From positions 89,998-153,997 of the forward strand of contig NZ_VZPJ01000014.1 in NCBI RefSeq assembly GCF_008801605.1: a stretch of 64,000 nucleotides of DNA. Reading direction: 5' to 3'. The notes under the pieces were generated by a model. The model worked only from the letters and a program-made list of their open reading frames with translations. It ran no database searches and had not been told where the DNA came from. This stretch comes from Pseudomonas brassicacearum subsp. brassicacearum. GTDB taxonomy: Bacteria; Pseudomonadota; Gammaproteobacteria; Pseudomonadales; Pseudomonadaceae. Every line of letters starts with the position of its first letter. The stretch's first letter is position 1. Made by a program: the position numbers and the translations under genes. Positions 43,577 through 50,996 of this stretch are shown one piece after another.

Positions 43577-44892
43577 GACGCGTCCTCCTGGGCACTGTTG
43601 CGTGGCGGGGGCTGGACAGGCGTTTCCATCAGCGGATGACTGTCCATCACCCCGGGGGATTTCATCACCGGGAAAGCTCGCTGCACCCAACGCAGCAGTT
43701 CGATTCCCGGGCTGTTCATCAACAAGCGCACCTGGGGATACAGCCACAGCAGGCGATCGACGTTGTCGTTGGGCTCATAGGCGACATCGCCCAAGCCATC
43801 GCCGTTGCGATCCCAGCCCAGGTAGTCGCTCCAGTAATTGCCGCGACCGTCCGCCGACCATTCCTGCAATCGGGTGGCAACGTACTTGACCTGGCGCTGG
43901 TTGTGGACGAAGGCATTGCCGGCGATGCGGTTATCCTCCGAGCCGGCCGTCAGGTGGATGCCCACGGCGCTGCGCTCGAAATGGTTGCCTTCGATGCGGT
44001 TGAACAATGAGTTGTAGATGAACAGGGCCTTGCCCTCGGCGCCGGTGATCATGGTGTCGCCGGTGGACCCGTCGCGCACGTCGGTGACGAAGTTGTCGCG
44101 CAGGGTCGAATAGGTGATGTAGTTCATCAGGATCCCGTAGTTCTGATCCTGTTCGGAGCGATTGCCGGTGACCGTCAGCTGGCGGCTTTGCATCAGGGCA
44201 TAACCGGTGCGGGTGCGCCGGGTAACGTTATCCAGCAGGCGGTTATCGTTGGCGAACATGTAATGCACGCCGTAGCGCAGGTCCTCCAGGACATTGCCCT
44301 GGAGCAGGTTGCCGCTGGAGGTGTCAATGTAGATGCCGTCGCGGGTTTCGTGTACCTGGTTACCGATGACCCGGGCGCCGTGTACGGCATACAAATGGAT
44401 GCCATTGCCACGGTCCTGGGAGCGCAGGCTGGGGTCGCCCTGGATGCGGTTGTCGATCAGGCTGACGTCCCGCGTGCCATCGACCCAGATACCGAAGCCC
44501 TGGCCCTGCATCCGGTTGCCACGCACCACGGCCCCTTGGGCGACCGGTTGGATGAACACGGCGGCGTTCATGGCCGTCAGGTCGTGGCCCCAGTCCAGGA
44601 ACGTACACCCCTGGATCCGCACATTCGGGGCGCGAATGATCACGCCATTGCCCTCGCCCTGGCCCTGGAATACCGCCTCCGGCGCACAGGTGAGGGTCAT
44701 GGGCTGGTCAATGCTGAACGAGCCCCGGTACTGGCCCGCAGGCAGGCGCCATTGCTGGTCGCCCTCGGCCTGCAAAGGCAAATTGGTGATCGGCTGCGGC
44801 GCGCCGAGCGCGCCGCCCGATAACAGGCAAAGCACCAGCGCAATGACCGGTTGGCGAGCGTAACCCGCAGGTTGTGGCGTTTTCCCGGTCAT
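43573..44892 (-). CDS. nosD: NosD, periplasmic beta-helix protein
   Basis: This 439-residue secreted protein has a signal peptide (LVLCLLSGGALG-APQ) and a right-handed parallel beta-helix made of NosD/CASH repeats (IRAPNVRIQGCTFLDWGHD, GTRDVSLIDNRIQG, YSTLRDNFVTDV and so on), ending with RGNYWSDYLGWDRNGDGLGD. It docks on NosFY and hands components to NosZ. It lies 26 bp after nosZ and overlaps nosF. Confidence 0.93.
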   Translation of the reverse strand: MTGKTPQPAGYARQPVIALVLCLLSGGALGAPQPITNLPLQAEGDQQWRLPAGQYRGSFSIDQPMTLTCAPEAVFQGQGEGNGVIIRAPNVRIQGCTFLDWGHDLTAMNAAVFIQPVAQGAVVRGNRMQGQGFGIWVDGTRDVSLIDNRIQGDPSLRSQDRGNGIHLYAVHGARVIGNQVHETRDGIYIDTSSGNLLQGNVLEDLRYGVHYMFANDNRLLDNVTRRTRTGYALMQSRQLTVTGNRSEQDQNYGILMNYITYSTLRDNFVTDVRDGSTGDTMITGAEGKALFIYNSLFNRIEGNHFERSAVGIHLTAGSEDNRIAGNAFVHNQRQVKYVATRLQEWSADGRGNYWSDYLGWDRNGDGLGDVAYEPNDNVDRLLWLYPQVRLLMNSPGIELLRWVQRAFPVMKSPGVMDSHPLMETPVQPPPRNSAQEDAS

Positions 44893-44918
44893 TGAAGCTG
44901 TCTCCTTGACGAGCCGTC

Positions 44919-46838
44919 TCAGGCCTTTTCAACCAGCATGCGCCCGACCATTTCCATGTGCAGAGCGTGGCAGAACCAGCTGCAGTAGTACCAATGCAAG
45001 CCGGCCTTGTCGGCGGTGAAAGTGATCGAAGAGGTCTGTTGCGGGCTGATCTCCATGCTCGCGCCGTGGTTGGTCATGACAAAACCATGGGTGACGTCTT
45101 CGATCTGGTCGATGTTGGTGATAGTCACCGTCACCTCGTTGCCTTGCTTGACGGTGAATTCCGTCAGGCCATAGGCCGGCGCCATCGACGTCATGTACAC
45201 CCGCACCTTGTTGCCGTCGCGGATGACCTTGTTGTCGGTTTCCAGGTTGATGCCGTCCTTCTTCGCCCGGGCCACGGTGTCGGCGAAAAACGGATCGTTG
45301 CGGTTCCAGATTTTCTGGGTCTTGATCTGGTCGCGCCGGGCTAGAATGCAGTCATGGGGTTCGGCGAAGGCCGGGCCGTCGTGGACCAGCTTCATTTCTT
45401 CACCGGAAATGTCGATCAACTGATCGTTCTCCGGGTGCAATGGGCCGGTGGGCAGGAAGCGGTCCTTGGAGAATTTGCACAACACCACCAGCCACTTGCC
45501 GTCCGCCTCGCTGGTTTCGGTGAGGGACGCATGGTTGTGGCCGGGCTGGTACTGGACGTCGAGTTTCTGCTTGATGTAATTGACCTTCTCGCCCTTGTAG
45601 GCGCGGATGGCCTCGTCCATGTTCCACTTCACCACCTGGCTGTCGATGAACAAGGTCGTATAGGCATTGCCGCGCCCGTCGAACGTGGTGTGCAGCGGCC
45701 CAAGCCCCAGTTCCGGCTCGGCGACAATCACTTCGCGTGGGTCCTTGAAGCGGTCGGCGAACAAATCGTCCAGGCGGTCGATGGCGATCATCGAAACCGT
45801 GGGCGACAGCTTGCCGTTGGCGATGAAGTATTTGCCGTCCGACGAAGTGTTGAGCCCGTGGGGGTTCTTCGGCACGGGAATGTAGCGAGTGAATTCGGAG
45901 TCCTTGCCATCGGTCTTGCGGCCATCGACCACCGGCACCTTGGAGCCGTCCAGGTTGATGAACTTGCCGGCCTTGATCGCCGCCTCGATACGCGGGATGT
46001 TGAACACCACCACCCAGTCGCGCTCGTTGCGCATCATGCCGCCCAGGTCGTAGGCCTTCTCGGAGTTGTAGCAGGTGCTGGCGGCGTATTTGCCGGTGTA
46101 GTCGGCATCGGAGTTGTCCAGGTTGCCATCGACGATCACCTGGAAGGCCATTTCCATTTTTTCGGCATCAATGGCGTTGAACATCGTGAAGCTGTTTTTG
46201 TCCTGCAGGTCGAAGGTGTGGCCGTCGTTGGGGTGCGGGATCACGAACTCAGCGTTGGCGAACACGTACTTGGTGTACGGCACCTTTTGCAGGCGCAGGC
46301 CGTGGATGGCTTGCACGTTGGGCACGGTGAGGATCTTGTCGCACTTCATGATGTCCAGGCGAATGCGCGCGACCCGCGAGTTGGCCTTGTCGTTGATGAA
46401 CAGGTATTTGCCGTCGTACTTGCCGTCGGTCATGGAGATGTGCGGGTGGTGGCAATCGCCGTTCTGGTACTTGGCGCTGTCGCCCAGGATGCGCTTGCTT
46501 TCGTTGGTCAGGCCCCAGCCAGTGGCCGAATCGACGTTGAACACCGGGATGCGCATCAGCTCACGCATCGACGGCACGCCCAGCACCCGCACCTCGCCCT
46601 GGTGGCCGCCGCTCCAGAAACCGTAGTATTCGTCCAGCTCCCCGGGCCCGACGTGGATCTTGGATTTGGCCTCCTTGGCCGCCGCAGCCCAGGACTCACG
46701 GGTGAACGTCCCGGCCCCCAGCGCCGTCGCGCCGGCCAGTACGGCACCGGTTACCGCGCCAGTGCCGAGAAAACTGCGCCGGCTGACACCCCTGGGTTCT
46801 TCCACCGAGCCCGGGGTTTGGTTTTTTTTATCGCTCAT
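44919..46838 (-). CDS. nosZ: Nitrous oxide reductase, clade I
   Basis: This 639-residue periplasmic enzyme reduces N2O to N2, the last step of denitrification. A Tat signal with SRRSFLG marks clade I. The seven-bladed propeller carries the CuZ histidines (for example DCHHPHIS, GHNHASL, EPHDC) and the C-terminal cupredoxin domain carries the CuA site CSWFCHALHMEM. The start at 46838 follows GGAG. It lies 53 bp after nosR. The downstream nosDFYL genes assemble its copper centres. Confidence 0.96.
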   Translation of the reverse strand: MSDKKNQTPGSVEEPRGVSRRSFLGTGAVTGAVLAGATALGAGTFTRESWAAAAKEAKSKIHVGPGELDEYYGFWSGGHQGEVRVLGVPSMRELMRIPVFNVDSATGWGLTNESKRILGDSAKYQNGDCHHPHISMTDGKYDGKYLFINDKANSRVARIRLDIMKCDKILTVPNVQAIHGLRLQKVPYTKYVFANAEFVIPHPNDGHTFDLQDKNSFTMFNAIDAEKMEMAFQVIVDGNLDNSDADYTGKYAASTCYNSEKAYDLGGMMRNERDWVVVFNIPRIEAAIKAGKFINLDGSKVPVVDGRKTDGKDSEFTRYIPVPKNPHGLNTSSDGKYFIANGKLSPTVSMIAIDRLDDLFADRFKDPREVIVAEPELGLGPLHTTFDGRGNAYTTLFIDSQVVKWNMDEAIRAYKGEKVNYIKQKLDVQYQPGHNHASLTETSEADGKWLVVLCKFSKDRFLPTGPLHPENDQLIDISGEEMKLVHDGPAFAEPHDCILARRDQIKTQKIWNRNDPFFADTVARAKKDGINLETDNKVIRDGNKVRVYMTSMAPAYGLTEFTVKQGNEVTVTITNIDQIEDVTHGFVMTNHGASMEISPQQTSSITFTADKAGLHWYYCSWFCHALHMEMVGRMLVEKA

Positions 46839-46891
46839 GCTGTGTGCTCCATGAAGAATGAAAGGGTCAAGGGACAGGCCATTGGGGTGCC

Positions 46892-49060
46892 TCAAGGCGC
46901 CGGGTTCACCTGCACCACGGGAATCAGTTGCGGATCGCTCACGGTCGCCTTGCCGCGCTTCTTGCGCTTGTTGATCAGCGGCGGGCATTTGTTTTCGTTG
47001 TGCCAGGTCATCTGGCAGTCGAGGCAGTAATGGCATTCGTTGGCATTGATCCGGCCATCGGGATGAATCGCCTGGATCTCGCATTCCTTGGCGCACAGTT
47101 GGCAGGGGTTGCCACACTCCTTGCGGCGCTTGAGCCAGTCGAACAGCCGCAGCCGGGTCGGCATCGCCAGGGCCGCGCCCAGCGGGCAGACGTAGCGGCA
47201 ATAGACCTTGCGGGTAAACAGGTTGATTACCAGCAGGCCCACTGCGTACGCGACGAACCACCACTGGCGGTCGAACCTGAGGGTGATGGCGGTCTTGAAG
47301 GGTTCCACTTCGGCCAGCCGTTCGGCGGTGGCCATCGACTCCAGCGAAACGCCGAACAGCACCAGCAAAATGATGTACTTGATCGCCCAGAGCCGCTCAT
47401 GCACGGCGAACGGCAACTCGTATTGGGGAACCTTGAGCTTGCGCGCCAGTTCGTTGATCAACTCCTGCAACGCGCCGAACGGACACAGCCAGCCGCAGAA
47501 CACCCCACGCCCCCACAGCAGAATGCTGCCGGCGGTGAACACCCAGAGAATGAATATCAGCGGATCGGTGAGGAACAGCTCCCAGCGAAAGCCTTCGAAC
47601 AAGGCGTGGACGAAGGTCAGCACGTTGACCACCGACAACTGGGCCAAGGCGTAGCCGCCGAGAAACACCACGGTGAAGACCAGATAACCGCGGCGCAGCC
47701 AATGCAACAGCGTCGGCCGCCGGGCCAGTGAGTCCTGGAAAAACAGGATCGCCGTCAGCACCAGCAGGGCTACGCCAAGCACGCTGATTTCGACACTTTT
47801 CTGATACCAGAGCGTCAGCCACATCGGCCGGCTGGCTTCTTCGGCGGCCGCCAGTTGCTCGGCGGTAGGCAATGGCCGTTCCAGGTAAGGTTCGGGCAGT
47901 TGATAGGCCAACTCGAAACTGCTGAAGGTGCCGCTGACCGGTCCGGTCTGGCGGCGCACCAGCAGTTCCAGGGTCCAGGGTGAACCAGGGTCGAAACGGT
48001 GGGAGGCACGGATGATGAAAATCGCCATTTCATCGAAGTCCGGCATGTCGTCGAGGGCCACATCATTCAGGCGCTGAAAATCCAAGTCGCGAAAGCTGAT
48101 GGTGTCGCCGGACTGACGCAGTTGCACCCGGTCGAAGATGCCGCCACGCACGTATCCCGAACCCTTGAAGGAATAACGACCGCTGCCCATCACCGCGATG
48201 GCCTGCTCGCCCGGCTTGAGCTCGGCCATCAGTGTGCGGTATTGCGCCTCACCCAGCAGGTTGCGACCGATGGTGGGCGGGTTGAGGTGGGTGGCATAGA
48301 GGTCGATGAAGGTGTCGTTCACCTGCTCGCCGCTGGCGGTTTCGACCTGTTCGGCCTCAGTGCCTTTGAAGGAAGCGTCAACCTGGCCACGGGTCAGGAG
48401 CAGACGGCGGATAGCGCCGTTACCGGTCAGGGTCTTCCAGTCGGCGGGCTCGTAGATGTCCTCACGCACACGCGCCGGCGCCACGGCCAACCCCGCATCA
48501 CCCTTGACCAGGCCCAGGAACACCGCGACATCGTGGGCGGCACGCATGATGACTTCGTTGACCACCATCGCCGTCACAGTAGCCCCGGCGATGGCATCCA
48601 CGGTCACGGCATTCGGATCGCTGGAATGCCCCACCACCACCCGTTGGTTGACCTTGATGCCGCTGTAGCGCGCGCTGAACGCGTGGAGTTTTTCTTCGGC
48701 GATGCCGATCAGCAGGATCGGCTCATGGTGTTCGAGCACATAGGCATCGAGAATCACACCGGCCGGATCGAGAATGACCTGGACGTTGATCGGCTTGCCG
48801 GAATAGGCGGGAATGTCCACCACGTCCAGGCTCTGGAACACATAGCCCACAACCTTGCCGGCAGCGGACAGCTTGCGCACCTTGAACCGCCCTTCGGGCT
48901 CGGAGATCGAGTCGGTCTGATTCAGGACATGGTGGATGCGCTGTTGCGGGACGTCACCGTAGTCCTTGGCCTGGGCCAGGCCCGTGAACAACAGCAGGAG
49001 AACGAACAGCCCGTGGAGCCAGAAGCGGGATAGGTGCAGCATCACAAAGTGAGGGGTCAT
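46892..49060 (-). CDS. nosR: NosR, flavin and iron-sulfur membrane protein for N2O reduction
   Basis: This 722-residue protein has a signal-like N-terminus, a periplasmic FMN-binding domain with the attachment motif AIAGATVTAMVVNE, a membrane part with six segments and two CxxxCP motifs (CGWLCPFG, CRYVCPLG), and a cytoplasmic pair of 4Fe-4S motifs (CQLCAKECEIQAI, CHYCLDCQMTWHNENKC). NosR supplies electrons to NosZ and supports nosZ expression. A perfect ANR/DNR box lies 65 bp upstream. The length agrees with known NosR proteins of about 720 residues. Confidence 0.95.
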   Translation of the reverse strand: MTPHFVMLHLSRFWLHGLFVLLLLFTGLAQAKDYGDVPQQRIHHVLNQTDSISEPEGRFKVRKLSAAGKVVGYVFQSLDVVDIPAYSGKPINVQVILDPAGVILDAYVLEHHEPILLIGIAEEKLHAFSARYSGIKVNQRVVVGHSSDPNAVTVDAIAGATVTAMVVNEVIMRAAHDVAVFLGLVKGDAGLAVAPARVREDIYEPADWKTLTGNGAIRRLLLTRGQVDASFKGTEAEQVETASGEQVNDTFIDLYATHLNPPTIGRNLLGEAQYRTLMAELKPGEQAIAVMGSGRYSFKGSGYVRGGIFDRVQLRQSGDTISFRDLDFQRLNDVALDDMPDFDEMAIFIIRASHRFDPGSPWTLELLVRRQTGPVSGTFSSFELAYQLPEPYLERPLPTAEQLAAAEEASRPMWLTLWYQKSVEISVLGVALLVLTAILFFQDSLARRPTLLHWLRRGYLVFTVVFLGGYALAQLSVVNVLTFVHALFEGFRWELFLTDPLIFILWVFTAGSILLWGRGVFCGWLCPFGALQELINELARKLKVPQYELPFAVHERLWAIKYIILLVLFGVSLESMATAERLAEVEPFKTAITLRFDRQWWFVAYAVGLLVINLFTRKVYCRYVCPLGAALAMPTRLRLFDWLKRRKECGNPCQLCAKECEIQAIHPDGRINANECHYCLDCQMTWHNENKCPPLINKRKKRGKATVSDPQLIPVVQVNPAP

Positions 49061-49124
49061 GGACGCCAGGGCTTAAAGACAGGATCTTGGCGATCATGGT
49101 AGGGGCCGGCCCCTTCTTCGGCCC

Positions 49125-49138
49125 TTGATTGAAATCAA
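49125..49138 (-). promoter_or_regulatory. ANR/DNR box of the nos operon
   Basis: TTGATTGAAATCAA is a perfect match to the FNR-type consensus TTGAT-N4-ATCAA, 65 bp upstream of nosR. A class II position at -41.5 would place the transcription start about 30 nt ahead of the gene. It indicates induction by low oxygen (ANR) or NO (DNR). Confidence 0.85.
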
Positions 49139-49173
49139 CTTGGGAAAAACTTAAGCCTTGCCCCAAAGGTGTT

Positions 49174-49285
49174 GATCGTTCCCACGCTCCGCGTGGGATG
49201 CATCCCGTGACGCTCTGCGTCACCTTCCAGAAGCGGAACGCGGAGCGTCCCTGGCGGCATTCCCACGCGGAGCGTGAGAACGATC
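49174..49285. repeat. GATCG-type inverted repeat, full copy
   Basis: This 112-bp element starts GATCGTTCCCACGCTCCGCG and ends with the complement, with inner arms GTGACGCTCTGCGTCAC and GGAACGCGGAGCGTCC. The same element occurs at 53688-53801. It lies between nosR and the hypothetical gene. Confidence 0.85.
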
Positions 49286-49322
49286 TTCCACCGTCGCCGC
49301 ACCCCGATCGTTCCCACAGTGC

Positions 49323-50801
49323 TCAGCGCAACCCATAGGAATAGATACGGCCGTCATTGTTGTCGTACCAGTTGCCATTGGCCCAGAACACCCGGTCCTG
49401 CGCCGGTTGGAAACCAAGAATGCCCAGGTAACCGTCGATGGCGAGGTGCTGCCAGGAGCGCCCCCAATCCTTGGAATAGAACACCCCATCGGCGGAGATG
49501 TTTGCGTCCGACCACCAGTAGAGCCAGCGCGGTGGATGGTGGTCGCTGGTCGTGTTGATCAGAAGGGTGTTCTGGCCCAACCAGAGATTGTCGCCACGCA
49601 CCTGGGTCTGCGATGCCAGGGGGGCAAACACACTGGGCAGGTCACCCATGGTCGTCCAGGTCAGTGCGGCGGTGTCCAGTTCGGCGACAACCTCTCGCCC
49701 GCGATCACCCTGGTCAATCAGCCCAATCACCCGCCCGGCGTCATTCTGTATCAGCTTGCTCACAAACAGCTTGTCGTCACGCTGTACCTCGACCACCTGC
49801 CACTGCCCGGCCTTGGCTTGCAGCCGGGCCCGTGTCGTGACGTTGATCGCGATATTGTCGCTGACGCCATCCGGATGGGCGCCCCAGAAGCGTTGGGACA
49901 CCCAGATATGGGCCGTCTGCGCATCCAGTTGCAGGACGTTGGTCTGGATTTCCCCATGCTCATCTGTATTCGTGCCCCAGTCAGTGACGTCAGGGCGTTT
50001 GCCGTGGGCGTATTTGGCGGACACCAGCAGCGACTCGGGCGCCATTATCGACGCGCTGTTCGCCCCCCGATCAGCCGAGTAGAAGACGCCGGTGGAAACG
50101 GCAGTCGGCTTCTCTTCATCGCTGTCTTCATCCACCGCGTCCGGCGTGCCTGCGGCCCAGACTTCATTCGAGCCGTGGAAATAGGGAGCCAGGCTCCAGG
50201 CCAACGATTCGGCCTCGGGAAACCAACCCTTGGTCAACCAGGTCCAGCGCTGGCCTTGATCATCAGTGCGAAAGACCACGGTCTGATCGGGATCATGGGT
50301 ATTCGCCGTTTCAGGCCGACGAAGGCCCGTGAGCAGGAACACACTGGTCCCGTCGGGGCTGGCTACCATACAAGCGCTGCCGCTGACATGTGCCACGAGC
50401 TGAAATTGCCCTTGGGCGTCCAGGTGGGAAATGAAGGTGGTTTCCTTGTCAGCACGAGAAAACAAACCGGCAAAGGTTCCAGACTCTTCCGCTTCATTGG
50501 GCTGTTTCGGCTGGCCATAGACCAGCGCATCCAGGTCCAACACGCCAGCGGACGGTTCAAGCTCTCGGGCCTCCCTCTCCAGGCGCGCTACCAGCCAGGT
50601 TCCCTGTGGCGTCACCGTCACGCCTGTGCAATACGAGGACATCGCTCGCAACCGGGTATCCTTCACCGCGCCGACTTGTTGCTCGTCAGGACTGTCGCCG
50701 CCCAACTCCAGCTTGGCGCTGGCAATCATCCAGATGTACCAGAGCGCGGCACCGACCAGCAGCGCGACAAACAGCGTGGAGAACAACTTCGATCGAGGCA
50801 T
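49323..50801 (-). CDS. Membrane-anchored, propeller-like protein of unknown function
   Basis: This 492-residue protein has an N-terminal membrane anchor (LFSTLFVALLVGAALWYIWM) and an extracytoplasmic domain. That domain shows Asp-box-like pieces typical of sialidase/VPS10-type propellers: GVFYSADRGANSA, VFRTDDQGQRWTWLTKGWF, GVFYSKDWGRSWQHLAIDG. I do not recognise a family with known function. It ends about 260 bp ahead of nosR and runs in the same direction, but a 112-bp repeat lies between the two and no shared promoter is visible. It is divergent from the UvrA paralogue. Confidence 0.7.
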   Translation of the reverse strand: MPRSKLFSTLFVALLVGAALWYIWMIASAKLELGGDSPDEQQVGAVKDTRLRAMSSYCTGVTVTPQGTWLVARLEREARELEPSAGVLDLDALVYGQPKQPNEAEESGTFAGLFSRADKETTFISHLDAQGQFQLVAHVSGSACMVASPDGTSVFLLTGLRRPETANTHDPDQTVVFRTDDQGQRWTWLTKGWFPEAESLAWSLAPYFHGSNEVWAAGTPDAVDEDSDEEKPTAVSTGVFYSADRGANSASIMAPESLLVSAKYAHGKRPDVTDWGTNTDEHGEIQTNVLQLDAQTAHIWVSQRFWGAHPDGVSDNIAINVTTRARLQAKAGQWQVVEVQRDDKLFVSKLIQNDAGRVIGLIDQGDRGREVVAELDTAALTWTTMGDLPSVFAPLASQTQVRGDNLWLGQNTLLINTTSDHHPPRWLYWWSDANISADGVFYSKDWGRSWQHLAIDGYLGILGFQPAQDRVFWANGNWYDNNDGRIYSYGLR

Positions 50802-50996
50802 GAGGCGTCCGTATCCATGGGAAAAATCTGCAGAGCTTTTCTCATCTCTTGCGCCCGGAGTAAATTTTTATCGCACGCGAACGGTTGAACCCGGTCGCAT
50901 AATTGTCAGCGCTGTGATCCAGTCCACTCTGCCATCGCCATAATGCAACGCCATAACGCCCTGAAGCGTTGCAGCAACGTCCACAAGGAATGCCCG

